From Symsagittifera roscoffensis (lineage: Eukaryota > Xenacoelomorpha > Acoela > Convolutidae): DNA of 64,000 bases. Below are positions 41,401-51,899 of this stretch, piece after piece. Below the pieces are notes generated by a model. The model did no database searches. It saw only the letters and a program-made list of their open reading frames with translations, and had not been told where the DNA came from. The position numbers and the translations under genes were made by a program. Positions within the stretch are counted from its first letter, which is position 1, and each line of letters opens with the position of its first letter. The stretch covers positions 18,277,789-18,341,788 of the forward strand of contig NC_087062.1 of assembly GCF_963678635.1 (NCBI RefSeq), written 5' to 3'.

Positions 41401-44400
41401 TCAGAGGTCAACAACGCTTGCGAGAAATATTTTGCTGCGATGTTGACAGTTTGGTATGGACTGGATATTCACAATTTGAGCCAAATTTCGAAAAGTTCGA
41501 AAAAATTTTGTCATTGGAAGTGAATGCAGCTGAGTTTTTACTTATTTGGGTTATGACAGAAACATGTAGAACTTCGATCAAGCAGATTGATTAAATAAAA
41601 AGATTGGAACAAATTCCTGAAACAGTAAGGAATTCTGGAGACAATAATGTTAGGCTTTACCAGTTAGAAGTCGTAAGGACTTTGTTGGCCAGCTTCTATA
41701 GTTAGGGCTGGAACACCAACATGTCCTGATATCGTGCAAACTGAGTCAAGTCGATGCTGTTAACGTCAGTAAACAAAGTATGTCATAAGTAATATACGAG
41801 AAAAGTATCGCTTTGTTTCTATAAAATTGCGCATTATAACGAGGATGTTTTGTCGCTCTTTAGACTAGAGATGTACCGGATTCCGGCAATTTTCACGGTT
41901 AATTCGGGTAAAAAAATACCGGAAAATGACAAAAAATTAACTTTCAAACACTTGAATAATTTTTTCAAAAGTGGAATGTTATCATGAAGCAAAACCAATT
42001 TTTCCGATAAATCTGGAGTCAATCTGTTCCGTTTGGCGGAAATGACGTTGCTAGATGAGCTGAATATAAAAGTTACACAAAGCAAAGTAAAAGTTATTAG
42101 CAGTAGTCTCTTTTGTCAATATAAAGCAAACATTATTCATCAGCACTGTAAACGAATTCCGGCTGATTTCGGAATTCCAGCAAAATCATTTCCGGTTACA
42201 TCTCTACTTTAGACCGATGCATCTCTGGAAAATAGTCAGGATGGATCCACACAAGGTGGCATTTTTGTTGCAGTGATCAAGGATAAAAATCAGATAAGTC
42301 CACTTTTTTGGCAGTCCTGGAAATTAAAACGGGTGGTGCATAGTACTCTAGCTGCAGAGACATTAGCGTTGACTGAGGGTTTGGATATATCCTAATACCC
42401 ATTACCTTTCGCGATCAAATTGCAGATATAACGTCCGAAAAATTGCATATTCAATGTTCTACAGACAATAGGTCGCTGATAGACTCGATAAAGACACTGA
42501 AAAACGTTTTGGAGAAACGTCTTAGAGTGGAAACTACATATTTTCGTGATACAAATGCCAGCGAATCAGTTTTTGCTTTTTTCGCATCCTCGGAGGATCA
42601 ACTGGCAGATTTATTTACAAAGAATAACCTAAAAGCAGCTGAAATTTTCCAGAAGAAACATGACGTATAATCTAACCGGTCACACCCTGCTGAAATTTGA
42701 GCAATGAGCATTTATAGTTAACTTTCATGTTTTATTGCACTGAGCCTAGAAGTATACGTGAAACCCGATAAAATAATGGTTCTTGTTGTTGTTGTAGATA
42801 CATCGATCTCTGCTTCGAGCTTCTGATTGAATAAGAGCGATTGTCTCGAGAGATCGAGAGAGAGAGAGAGAGAGAGAGTTAGGGAAATTTCGTTCTTGTC
42901 TGGTCATGTTGGTTTCGTCTCGTTCAATCTATCTCTGCAGCTCCCCCAGGATCTCTAGCGGCAAAACCGACGTAGAAGGTGAACCACCTTTTCCAGTTCA
43001 AAAAATGGATGCCTCTACGCGGCTGGACCACGCATCGCCCAGCAGGGTGGTGCCCAAATTCCAATCATCCTACATCGGTCTCGTGTCGAGAGCCAAAGTG
43101 AGAAAAGGAGAGAGAGAGAGTGTTGCGAGAGAGAGAAGGGGAAGAGAAAAGGAGGGAAAAGGGGGGAAGACGAAGAAGAAACAGGAGAGAAAACGAAAGA
43201 ACAAAGAGAAGAAACAAGACATGTGTTTTTGAGAAATGAGCAGCCAAAACCAGCCTACCTGCTCATGTACTTGTTACTGGCTGGACTTCTAGTTCTCACT
43301 CTATTTTTCTGTAGCGGAATCAAACAAAACCCAGGCCCACATAACTGTAGTATCTGTCACAGTAAATTTACCCCTAATCGATACAGTGTCTGGTGCCACT
43401 TTGGAGGGTGGATACACTTAAAATGCTCCACACTTGAAAATATCAATTAGTGGTCACACAGTTTTTACTGTGGGAATTGTGCCTTCTGCAAAATAAACCC
43501 ATCTACTACAACTAAATGCAAATGGCCTTAGACCAAAATTAGATAACATCATCCACCACATGGCTACAACAGACACAAAGGTTGCAGCAATCCAATAAAC
43601 TTTACTTACAAATGAACTCAAGCCCCCTAATGGATACCAAATCGTCGCACAAAACTCACCCACCAGTCACGGCAAAGGAGGCGGACTAGCATTTATTATT
43701 AAGGACGACATAAAATATCAGACACTAAAATTATCACATAACGACCCCCACATAGAACAAGCAATCAATCAAATTTGTTACCAGCACGTCATCCTTAACA
43801 ATCTTAAACATCTATATACCACCACATTCAAGCTGTAGTCCTGGATACACCGCGTCAATCCAACACCTGCTAACCACTACAGATGCATTAAAATTAGGTG
43901 TGATGTAAACGCACATAACGCTCTGTGGTTCTCCAAACTACAACCTGACTCGCGTGGTCTGAAAACTGCAGATGAAATAGACGCGTCTGATTTTGTTGCT
44001 GTAAACGAACACATACTCTCAAGGAAAACAAACAACACAGTAAGTTCACCTGACATTAGCTTTAAAACATAAAATATTGGTCAATCCTTTTTGCGATGCG
44101 CAACGACAGTATTTATCTGTTGTTCATTCTACAGCAGTTGATGCTTCTGCATTTTATTGCCATAATAAAAACTATGGGAGATTGTTAACTTAGTTAAATG
44201 AGCTCACTCACGTTAATTGTTTATACGTACTGATATATTTTCCAATTATCGATGTTGGCTTGAACTAATTGAAATTTGTCATTTTAATCGTTTACACACC
44301 TCTCAATCAAAGGTTGAATGTTCCGAGGCCCACTATGAGCAAAGCTCGTTGCTTTAGTGTGAGGCAACATTAGCCAGCCAAAAAAGGGGAAAAATGCGTT

Positions 44401-47400
44401 CAGTTCTTAAGCACGGACCCAACAGCTGTTCTCCGGATAGAGCTGAACAGTTCATATGCTGGCCCTTTCGCTTGTGGATCAATCGTCGTAACATAACTAT
44501 TAAAACAACAGAGATAACTTCTCAAATCAAGCGGCGCTCGCGAATCATTACAAGACTTGCCAATAAGAAAAAAGGGACTATTGTCTAAGTTGCAAAAAGA
44601 ATCTCCCAAGGGACCGAAAAACGTGTAGAGGGACAATGATACTGAAAATACGAAGAAGCAATGGTAGCCCGGAGGGTAAGAGTTCAAGGGCCCAATGCGA
44701 GAATTGCCGAACCTTCATTAAAAAAATCATATCGAGACACAGAAACGATTGCCTTTAAAGACGGGTGATGAGGTCTCCACAGTGGACGTAAATAGCCACG
44801 AGACGAGGAAGATGGTTCCAGACAAGGCCGCCTTTTCGTGGTGGAACCAACACCAGCTGACAGTTGGTGCAAATGGCCGTTCAGCGGACCTCAAAACCCG
44901 CCGGACAAAAAACCCTCCTTCGTGCACGAAGAGAGGTCCATCCCCAGTCCGTGAGAACATCTGAGCACGTTCAACCTGTCGATTCCACGACACTCAACAG
45001 TCACAGCGCTCAATGAGCTATCAACTGTAATCGCAGACGGCTTCAATCAACGAAAACCCGCTGCCCGTACTGTTCTCGTTGCATTAGACCTCTCGAAAGC
45101 TTTCGATACTGTGTGTCACGCTACCCTCCTCAAGCTGATTAACGATTCCACGCTTCCAGGAGCACTTGTACGCTGGTTAGCCACGTACCTGCACGGTAGA
45201 CAGGCCCGCACACTGTTCAGAGACACGGTGTCAAGCAGTCGTATTGTCAGATTTGGAGTTCCACAAGGATCGGTTGTGGCTCCTACGCTGTTCAATTTCT
45301 ACGTGGCAGATGCTCCAATGCCTCCACCGACAATTTTCTTAGTATCCTATGCTGACGACTTCACAGTTTTCGCCCTTGGGACCGACATAGAGACACTAAG
45401 CAAAGACATCAACAGCTACCTGACGACGCTCTGCAATTTTCTAGACTCTAGAGATTTGGAGGTTTCAACACCGAAATGTTCCGTCACGCTCTTCACGCCC
45501 AGCACCAAAGAACACAAAATCACACCAGACGTGAAGATCAACGGGAAAGCCCTCATTCTACTAGGCGTCACCTTCGATACAGCCCTGACATTCGGCCCAC
45601 ACTGCAAACTAGCCGCAGCTAGAGGAAGGAGCAGAGTGAATATCTTGAAAGCGCTGGCAGGAACTACCTGGGGACAGAGCAAGGAAACCCTCATAGTAGC
45701 CTACCAAGCCTTCATCAGGCCCGTCTTAGAGTACGCATCACCAGTCTGGACTCCGATCGCTGCACAGACCCACGTAGAAACGCTGCAGAAAGTCCACAAA
45801 ACTCAGCCCTAAGAGTGGCCACAGGATGCACCACGATGACCGCTATCCAGCACCTGCACGACGAGACGAAAATTCTACCTGTCAGGCGGCATATCCGTAT
45901 GAAAGCAGTCCAGCACCAGCTAGCCCATCATCTCGAAGGACACCCTGGCAACAGGCTGCTAGACCGACCGGAACCGCCCAGAAACATGAAGGAAACGCTC
46001 TTCAGCAGGTACGAGAGGTACATCACTGCACTCCTCGAAACATCCGATTCAGAAGAAGACGACGACACGCACGTTACCGAAGCGGACTACAGAGGGCTCC
46101 TCAAAAAAGTGCACACAAATGAGGTCAAAGACGCCCTAGACAACCGGGACAACAACAAAGTGCTCGACGAACCAGCCCCCAAACTGAGCAAGGATGAATT
46201 ACGACTGCCGAGAGGTACTAGACGGACCCTTGCCCAGTTACGGAGCGGTTACTCCCCATTCCTACAAAGCTACCTACACAGACTAGATGAATCAACCCCA
46301 GAAACATGCCCACAGTGCAACTCAGAAACCCACACAACGGGTCACCTATTCAGGTGCAGCGCAAACCCGACTACAATCACCCCCCACGCACTCTGGGAAA
46401 ACCCGGTCGAAGCAGCTGCTTTCCTGCAACTCGATACAGAAGAAGCCACAAATGAGGGACAAGAGGAGGGCCAAACTACGGGCACCTAGGCAACAACAAC
46501 AACAGACGAGGAAAGATAAAACAATACATGAATAAAATCAATTCTGTAGATATTTACAAAAATAACAAGGCCACTTTTTAGTGGGAGAAGTGTCAATAAA
46601 GGAGTGCCACTTGAAGAAGTGTCATGAAGAAGTTTCGGAGAATCGTCAATTATATCACGTTGAAATCTATAAATTTCAAGAATATTTTATGATGAACACT
46701 TTTTCCAACTAGCCCCACTGGACTAATAGGTAGTTTTTTTAAATTCCGCTGGGATATCTTAAAATTACAATCCACTTTCGAGCCCAAAAGACTTTCACAC
46801 TTTTTCGCGGCATTTCAGCTTTCTTAGTTGGAAAGAATAATTTGCCTTCCTTTTCCTTTTAGCAAATTAATTTGGATTGAATCTAAAAAAATCAAAATTC
46901 CAACTACCAAAGGTCGAATGAAACATGAGCAAATTTAAGCCGTTTTGAATAAAAATGGAAAAAATCTTCACGGCCTATATGTCTTCACTACGTTCATTGA
47001 CACACGATAAATCTATATTTTCAACAAGCATTTGCAACTTCATCTACCCGCTATAAGACTATTGGTTTACTTCATCTTCAAATGAACAGCTTACAAATTG
47101 ATTACATGTCAGCACCAAATATGTTCCAAAATTGATAGCCGATAAGCCATAACTATGTCGACTAGGGAGTCAGTGCATTGGGTCCGAACACCACAGTGGT
47201 TTCTATATCAATTGAAACAATATCGAGCGTGTCAGAAGATATACGACAATTGATGAATCACAACACGGACATCACGTACTTTTATCTAACCCTCCCACCC
47301 TAAATCCACCCCTGTGCTGACATTTGGATCCAAACTGTTTACACTCCACGGTTTTCTATTTAAAAAAAATGCTTACCAAATGCTTTCACATTCAAGAATT

Positions 47401-47650
47401 GCGCGAAATGACTCCTTAGGGAACAGTAATGAACCCACTGCCTCGAATACGCTCTTTCACGCACTGTCATTGTCATTATGTACACATTTGAGCCAAAGAC
47501 GTTCAAATGATCCAATATCTCTCTAGGAAAATTGTATCTTTCTATGTTCAAATTCCACCTGAACTCCTGAGGAACTTCAATCACTTCGTGTCGGAGTCTC
47601 ACGCACTCAGCGATAAAGCGCGAAATCGGAATAACTGCCACATGGTACAT
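29499..47650 (-). CDS. Gene B: uncharacterised protein, paralogue of gene A
   Basis: Model: exons 47650-47377, 34926-34318, 31514-31113 and 30433-29499, all with GT..AG borders, every intron in phase 1, total 2220 nt (739 residues). The last three exons are well supported; the first, beyond a 12.4-kb transposon-filled intron, is inferred from an ATG, a good donor (GTAAGC) and matching phase. Exon 2 encodes a Pro/Gln-rich part then a basic stretch and 'NYASILNKVCNE'. Exon 3 includes 'APGVLRVPGTITIDQFLDL', exon 4 starts near 'EEAWAAKLIQVKLGDTQLAK' and is largely alpha-helical and charged. Gene A shares the same order, intron positions and phases. No signal peptide or membrane helix is visible. 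I recognise no known domain and infer no function. Confidence 0.62.
30703..31066 (+). mobile_element. hAT-type MITE-1 relative with 8-bp TSD, in intron 3 of gene B
   Basis: 364-bp element starting 'CAGAACGGATTTAGG' and ending 'GGCGGGTCCCTG', flanked by 'atttgtaa' (30695-30702) and 'ttttgtaa' (31067-31074), 7 of 8 matching. Same family as 5460-5841 and 23526. No coding capacity. Confidence 0.75.
31520..32590. other. AT-rich intron 2 sequence of gene B
   Basis: No exon or transposon boundary is supported between 31520 and about 32590. Many short ORFs on both strands are low-complexity and are not called. Confidence 0.3.
32590..33435. repeat. R1 copy followed by composite tRNA-module repeat, copy 2
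   Basis: R1 copy at about 32590-32890. The composite repeat at 33060-33435 carries, on the minus strand, B box 'GGTTCGAACC' (complement of 33193-33202) and A-box-like 'GTAGCGTAGAGGTA'. It ends with 'acttaggttg' and the hairpin 'cacaagctttgcttgtg' (33416-33432). Closest to the copies at 5.13-5.9 and 51.44-51.87 kb. Confidence 0.65.
33720..34065 (+). repeat. R2 repeat unit
   Basis: Shares 'aaatcaattatggcaaataa', 'taaatctccgcttacgcg', 'aaacccccataaattta' and 'gaaagtcggaacaat' with 11445-11735 and 58155-58395. It ends in a small hairpin (tttcgtatcgaaag). Directly after it, 'attcgtacactttttcttga' is tandemly duplicated. Confidence 0.65.
35835..36331 (+). mobile_element. hAT transposon remnant with perfect 8-bp TSD
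   Basis: 497 bp flanked by 'gttgagag' on both sides (35827-35834 and 36332-36339). Terminal inverted repeats are 'CAAGGCTGTTCAAAAATTAA' and, from the other end, 'CAAGGCTGCTCAAAAATTAA', one mismatch in 20. Subterminal regions carry repeated 'ccattaatgg' palindromes on both sides. It is a deletion derivative keeping only the end of the transposase gene, and it interrupts the integrase-like part of the copia remnant. Confidence 0.92.
35981..36199 (+). pseudogene. hAT transposase C-terminal dimerisation domain
   Basis: 72-residue frame with 'SNRIERFFSATG' followed by 'LHLEEQLFLKANARMW', the two conserved blocks of the hAT C-terminal dimerisation domain. The DDE core and zinc-finger parts of a full transposase (usually over 500 residues) are missing, so it cannot move on its own. 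It ends in a stop just inside the right subterminal repeats. Confidence 0.85.
36743..38765 (+). repeat. Tandem duplication unit 1 (copia RT fragment plus MITE piece)
   Basis: 2023-bp unit followed directly by a second copy at 38766-40786. The start phrase 'atgacgcaatagtagctttc' is at 36743 and again at 38766. The unit contains a degenerate copia segment, then a partial copy of the 41866 MITE (about 38190-38388), then a second diverged start segment joined at 'gggccttttaaacgtgaat'. Confidence 0.85.
38766..40786 (+). repeat. Tandem duplication unit 2
   Basis: 2021-bp near-identical copy of unit 1, differing by scattered substitutions and 1-2-bp indels (for example 'aacacatagagcag' against 'aacacagagcag'). 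These differences argue against a simple assembly artefact. It is followed by a more diverged third homologous segment from about 40787 to 41700. Confidence 0.85.
41866..42206 (+). mobile_element. hAT-type MITE-2 with perfect 8-bp TSD
   Basis: 341 bp flanked by 'ctttagac' (41858-41865 and 42207-42214). Ends 'TAGAGATGTACCGGA' and, from the right, 'TAGAGATGTAACCGGA'. Its right TSD runs into the copia RNase H sequence, so it inserted into that element. A partial copy of the same sequence is inside each tandem unit to the left. Confidence 0.88.
42213..42670 (+). pseudogene. Ty1/copia RNase H domain, broken
   Basis: Translation begins 'TDASLENSQDGSTQGGIF' and continues 'FWQSWKLKRVVHSTLAAE', the copia RNase H core with its first acidic residues. 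After a frameshift near 42395-42440, the frame at 42443-42670 gives 'STDNRSLIDSI', 'NVLEKRLRVE' and 'DQLADLFTK', the standard end of copia pol. Confidence 0.85.
42856..42878 (+). repeat. (GA)n microsatellite
   Basis: Uninterrupted GA repeat of 23 bases in the 5' region of the LINE. Confidence 0.95.
43223..43450 (+). pseudogene. LINE ORF segment with 2A-like NPGP motif and PHD-like zinc finger
   Basis: 75 residues. A hydrophobic stretch ('LLLAGLLVLTLFF') precedes 'SGIKQNPGP' (codons 43313-43339), which resembles the end of 2A ribosome-skipping peptides, although the acidic residues usual before NPGP are absent. Directly after is 'CSICHSKF' and 'WCHFGGWIHLKC', a PHD-type finger in which one expected cysteine (CxxC) is glycine. 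PHD fingers and 2A-like peptides are known from CR1-like and related non-LTR elements. The frame stops at 43448. Confidence 0.7.
44990..45812 (+). pseudogene. LINE reverse transcriptase fragment
   Basis: Translation from about 45070 has 'VALDLSKAFDTV' (first catalytic Asp), 'RFGVPQGSVVAPTLFNFYVA' and 'VSYADDFTVF' (YADD box), then the thumb-like 'LLGVTFD' and 'RPVLEYASPVW'. These are non-LTR RT blocks of the CR1/Jockey type. The first RT blocks are missing upstream. Catalytic aspartates are kept, but the frame shifts near 45808 into the next segment. Confidence 0.88.
45815..46489 (+). pseudogene. LINE ORF2 C-terminal region with CCHC-type knuckle
   Basis: 224-residue frame that continues the RT protein after a one-step frame change. 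It has 'RRTLAQLRSGYSPFLQSYLH' followed by 'CPQCNSETHTTGHLFRC', the CxxC..H..C knuckle common at the end of Jockey/CR1-type ORF2. It ends in an acidic Glu/Gln/Thr-rich tail; a CAA-repeat stretch follows. Confidence 0.8.
46735..47010 (+). repeat. R1 repeat copy
   Basis: Contains 'aaattccgctgggatatctt', 'acaatccactttcgag', 'ttgccttccttttccttt' and ends 'gcctatatgtcttcactacg', matching the other R1 copies in order. Confidence 0.6.
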
Positions 47651-48204
47651 CTTCAATCAACTTTGGAGCAAAATCCAATAATCACATTTCAACGACTCGA
47701 AACCATCAAACAAACCTTAAACTAGTATCAAAACATAACCTACATAAAAAGATTACTTTAGAGGAGCAGTTTACAATTTTAAGTATTAAAAATTCATCGC
47801 TACACTATACAATGCAAATAATTCATCTACGACACAGATAACTAAACCGTTAGCAAGCAAAAGCCAATCAGACCAAAACTGGTATTGTACTGATAATAAC
47901 GTTCAGAAAAAAATTAGAGCCCAAGCGGTATCACAAAATCGATAAATCAGACTCATGAAACAACAACCTATATAAAACTTATTATTTGCGATCAGGATAA
48001 AACATCAGGTCAATGCCAATTAATGTTGAACCACAAGACACGAAACTTCAAGACAATTACCGCACACAGTGCTGATTTGAATTATCCGGACAAAACAATT
48101 AGAACTTGTAATTTCGAACCCACGTTTCTGAAAATAGGCTCACTTTAGACAACAAAAATGATAGAGACAAATCATGCTTTGAAATTTTAAGCAGCTTTAT
48201 TATG

Positions 48205-48760
48205 ATAATTAGCATAAGTGTTGTGACAGACTTATTAAAAAGATATGGTAATGTTGCATCTTGAATGGAAGTTCTCAATGGAGAGATTTTAGAGCAAGAT
48301 ACTTGAATGAAGTACCAAACATTCTAACAATCTCAGAAAAATCTGTTGAATACTGATTCACAAGGACTGTCTCTATCCTCTCCCAATTTCTATATTCTGT
48401 CCCTGCACGGTGGAAAAAGTCGACACGTATATGATTTCGCTCCACCTTCTGGTCAATACGAAATCATTGCACTTTTTATTGGCGGAAACAATCTTTTTGT
48501 CGGCAATCAGCCATCTATTGCATCACCTGAAGATAGTGCACATCAGCTCTCTGAACTTGGGCAGCATCTGCTAACTCTTACGGAGAAGTGTCCATTATAG
48601 ATATTCCTTTGCGACATAATCAATCAGATCGAAGCAAAACGGTCAAGGAACTTCTTCAATTGAAAAAAGCTGAGTGGAAACTTAGAGACACCTCGCATTA
48701 AATTTACAAACGAGAGCACTTGAACAAAGTGGATCTTGACAATTTTGCACTTGACGGTAT
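48205..48760 (+). pseudogene. SGNH/GDSL hydrolase-like fragment of a CR1-type LINE ORF1
   Basis: In translation a GDSL-like block ('TDLLKRYG', near 48225) is followed, after stops, by 'YEIIALFIGGNNLF' (near 48460), the block III Gly-x-Asn region of SGNH hydrolases, and then 'IDIPLRHNQSDRS', near where the catalytic His block would be. An esterase of this type is known in ORF1 of CR1-like LINEs. Only 48346-48600 is open (84 residues). The catalytic serine of the GDS motif appears lost. Confidence 0.55.
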
Positions 48761-49128
48761 AGAGAGTATTCTGAAGAAAAAGATTTTACACAAAAAATTA
48801 AGTTCTGAAGTAGATCGTGCTGGTCATTTGTAAGACATCGAGTGAGAAATCGAGTGAAATTGAGCTGTTTGTCGTCGTTACTCTGTTGCCCACTAAAATC
48901 ACATCTGTGAGCCGCCGGTGCTTCTTTAAGCTCAACGAGTCTGAAGTTTTTGTTTTGATTTTTCATTTTTTGAGAGCTAGCTGCCAGTGCCTTATAATAA
49001 TGTACTAGCGAACTCTTTCGATTGATTTCAATTGATAATACTTTCGTCTGTTTTTATTATTTTTTAATTTTTTGTGACTAGCTGTGATAGAATCATTAAG
49101 TAAAGTCTAAAGATATCCCATCAACTAA

Positions 49129-50405
49129 ATGAAAAATGCAATAGAAGTTTTCAGATCATCAGAAACGCCAGCTATAACAGGGTCCCTCCAAATTTACGTT
49201 TCCAATATCAAACTGAAATCGAAAAAAAAAACAAGAAAAAAGGTTCAACGACACCCCGCTAAACAGTATCCTCGACGGAGACGAGTTCTCCGTAATGGTC
49301 CAAAAAGCAGTTGACAAATCCCTAAAAACGATCACTCCTCAAACAGTAGAGCCAGTAAAGTCAAGGTTAGAAGACACTATCAAGAGCCTTATATATATCG
49401 CGGTAGTTGGTATGAAAACAGAGCTGAGAAACGAAATGAAGGCGAACCTGGAACTCAAACAACGTTGAAAACGCTGTCAGAGAAATGCTTGAGCCATATA
49501 ACGGAAGAGAAAACGAGCGAACTATTGGGCTGCAAGAATCAACAAATCACAAGGAAGACAATCGGCAAGTGCATACTTTTTTGGTTCTGATTGTCTTTAC
49601 TGAACAAATCTCAATGAAGACAATCATAACCAAAAAAATGATTGATCTAGCTGAAGTAATAGGAACGAATATAAATGAAACAGGTATCTCAATTGTGCAA
49701 CGACTGCCAGCTCGCAAGCAATAAACAAGGTCAACTAACGCCCGATTTTTGAGACGAAAAGTAAGAATTGCTCTTCTGAAGAAAAAGAAAACTCAAAAAC
49801 AACGAGGCGCACAAGCACGTCAGTTTTTGAAAGGTTCCCTAAAGACCTGAATGTTTCCCGCGTAAAGATCTTCAATATGATGAAAACTGACCAGAACTTG
49901 GAAAATGCCTGGACAAAAGAAGGACCAATTTGCTACAGAAGGAAAGAAGACTCAAGAGTGCATTCAATCGAAGGTTTATATGAAGGTGGCCAGCAATTAA
50001 AATATCATCTAAATGATGTCGAGTATTGTTTTGAAATCAATTAAAAAAACTGCGCAGATTGCTTCTGAAATATTATACAGTAATGTGTTACTTGGGCAAG
50101 ATCTCTAGTAAAACATTACTAACAATTTAGCGTAAAAACTAACAGTAAAACACTTTAGTGAAGAGTTAGAAGCGCTTGTATACAGTCTTGAGTCATCACC
50201 AAATATAATAGCGGTAAAAGAAGATTGGTTAGATAAGGACGACAATGTATCCTCATATACTATAGCAGCGTATAATTATGTTTCAAAACCACGACCAACT
50301 CGAGGAGGAGGTGTTCTGTTGCTAATGGGTAATAATGAAATCAAAACTATACAGGAAAAAGAAACATGTATAAGCGAAAATTTAATGTTAGATTTTAGAA
50401 TATAA
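49129..50405 (+). pseudogene. LINE ORF1 and endonuclease remnant
   Basis: Broken frames at about 49250-49470 look coiled-coil-like (charged 'VKSRLEDTIKSLI'). About 49800-50040 gives 'RVKIFNMMKTDQNLENAW'. Around 50155-50400 the translation 'SPNIIAVKEDWLDKDDNV' followed by 'NYVSKPRPTRGGGVLLL' is the N-terminal part of an AP-type endonuclease (CR1/L2-like). No intact ORF remains. It may belong with the SGNH fragment to its left and the RT fragment to its right. Confidence 0.6.
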
Positions 50406-51440
50406 GGCAAACCCTACGATATAAAATCCACTTAGAAGTGAACTCCACCTAGAATTGGATATACAATCTACCTAGGAGTAAAAAAAATGCAACAAAGATA
50501 CTGAAAAAGTGAATAAAAGATATAAAAAATTCTCTGCAACTTTTATCAAAGTTCTGGATAATTTTGCTCCCATGATGGAATACCGTCAAAAAAGTAAGAA
50601 TTATTATTTTTACAATAATGGTACATCCAAAATCCCGTCCAAATATTCTACAATAAAAGACACAGTAAACCTTCTCTGACTCTATTATTCTATATTTTAC
50701 TCCTACTGTTTATCATAACGTGTGCATAAATGTGCCTAATTGATGTGTCTCTATTCAATGCCTATTTGACTCTATTATTCTACTCCGACTGCTTATAACT
50801 TGTTTGACGTATCCTGTGCATAGCCATGCCTATTTGACGTGTCTGTCGCAGCAGTTGGGCTAATTTCTTAAGGACCATGATAATTAACTATCATGTGCTC
50901 CAAAATTAAAATTTAACGAGCCAAATAGTATTAAGTCATAACTTTTGATACGATTAATCTTTACTTATTTCCCATTGATGTTCAGAAGTTCTAGGGCACT
51001 ATCCGGCAGCCAAATGATAACTTTCGTGTCCCCTGTGGCTCAATTTTCACTTATTAATGTGCATTTGATTGAAGTGTGTTCAGATCAGATCAGAGAAATT
51101 ATCTCTTTCTTTCTTTCTTTATGATTTGACTGGTAATTATGTTTGAAATTATTTCGCAAATTTTCACCCCAAAAAACCATCAGTTTTTGATTTTTTAACT
51201 CGTCAAAAAACACGCCAGAACCACCAGGTCAATTTTCGAAAAAACTATGTCAAAGAAAGCCTATGAGGTAATCTAACAAAGTTAAAAATTGTTTTCAAAT
51301 AAGAAAATAGGTATGTTATATAGTAAACACAGAGGCAAAGTTGCACATCGCATACACAAGCAAAAATATGATCGACAACGCTACTGGGAAAAACACTACT
51401 GAGTCGCTACTGAGTCTACAAAATTTCCTAAGTGACGCAC
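50405..51440. other. AT-rich intergenic sequence
   Basis: No supported gene. Sequence around 50690-50840 contains a loose internal duplication ('gactctattattctat..tttactcctactgtttat' and 'gactctattattctactccg'). A short (TTTC)n tract is at 51106-51120, and a GAGGCAAAG motif at 51333. Confidence 0.35.
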
Positions 51441-51870
51441 GCCAATTACGAGTCTACAGAATTGCTCAGTGACGCAAGCCAATTATGACGCATTAGCAGT
51501 ACCAGGCAATTTGAAAAGAAATTTACCAACTAACATGCCTCAGTATATATTGAGCGGACGCATTTTCACTAATATACGAAAAAGTTCATTAAAAACATGC
51601 GACCCTGCTGAGGTTCGAACCCTCTTGTTTTGCTGCTGGTCTCCTTCCCTACCTCTACGCTACAGCACCATAACACTTTGAAGCTAAAATGCTATTTGTA
51701 ATATGATAGTGTGTGTTAATATCCTTAGCATTTGCTGTACTTAGCCGCTGGTTTTTGATCTTATGTATATACTGCAATAAAAAAGCACTTTCAAAAAGAG
51801 CACGAATATTTTCTACTTAGGTTGGAAAAAAAAGTGAGACCATAATATCACACAAGCTTTGCTTGTAAAA
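51440..51870 (-). repeat. Composite tRNA-module repeat, copy 3
   Basis: As at 5.13 and 33.06 kb: minus-strand B box 'GGTTCGAACC' (complement of 51612-51621), A-box-like 'GTAGCGTAGAGGTA', and a right end 'cttaggttgg' plus 'cacaagctttgcttgt'. Confidence 0.65.
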
Positions 51871-51899
51871 AAGAGTTTTTAGCTTCAAACTATGCTAGC

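Larger units (their letters stand above)
35060..42690 (+). mobile_element. Decayed Ty1/copia-like retrotransposon with nested and duplicated parts
   Basis: Plus-strand reading frames, broken by many stops and shifts, show copia-type pol signatures in order: integrase-like sequence (about 35720-36540), then RT ('SPTCSRE' near 37633 and 'SLNSLDVKTA' near 37690 in translation, and 'WVYGLNDASKQW' near 41355) and RNase H at 42213-42670. The layout is disturbed by a hAT element at 35835, a tandem duplication of about 2 kb, and a MITE at 41866. No LTR pair was identified. It lies in the first intron of gene B, in antisense orientation to it. Confidence 0.72.
42790..46530 (+). mobile_element. CR1-like non-LTR retrotransposon, degenerate
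   Basis: 5' part with a (GA)n tract and basic ORF (42906-43232), then a 2A-like motif and PHD-like finger, an AP-type endonuclease remnant ('GKGGGLAFIIKDD' near 43655, 'CDVNAHNALWF' near 43905, 'SSPDISF' near 44045), an unrelated or rearranged stretch at about 44070-44390, then reverse transcriptase and a CCHC-type C-terminus. Multiple shifts and stops make it inactive. The middle lacks the first RT blocks, so an internal deletion is likely. GC content is visibly higher than the surroundings from 44.7 kb on. It lies in the first intron of gene B, antisense to it. Confidence 0.85.

Noticed and set aside
43065-43247. Minus-strand ORF of 60 codons rich in Leu/Ser/Phe
   Set aside because: Shadow of the basic, purine-rich LINE ORF on the plus strand.
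43223-43450. Viral 2A-containing gene
   Set aside because: The NPGP motif is followed by a PHD-like finger and LINE endonuclease/RT remnants, so it belongs to a retrotransposon.
47507-47725. 72-codon plus-strand ORF
   Set aside because: Opposes the proposed first exon of gene B, which has a strong donor and matching phase; however, that exon itself is only moderately supported.
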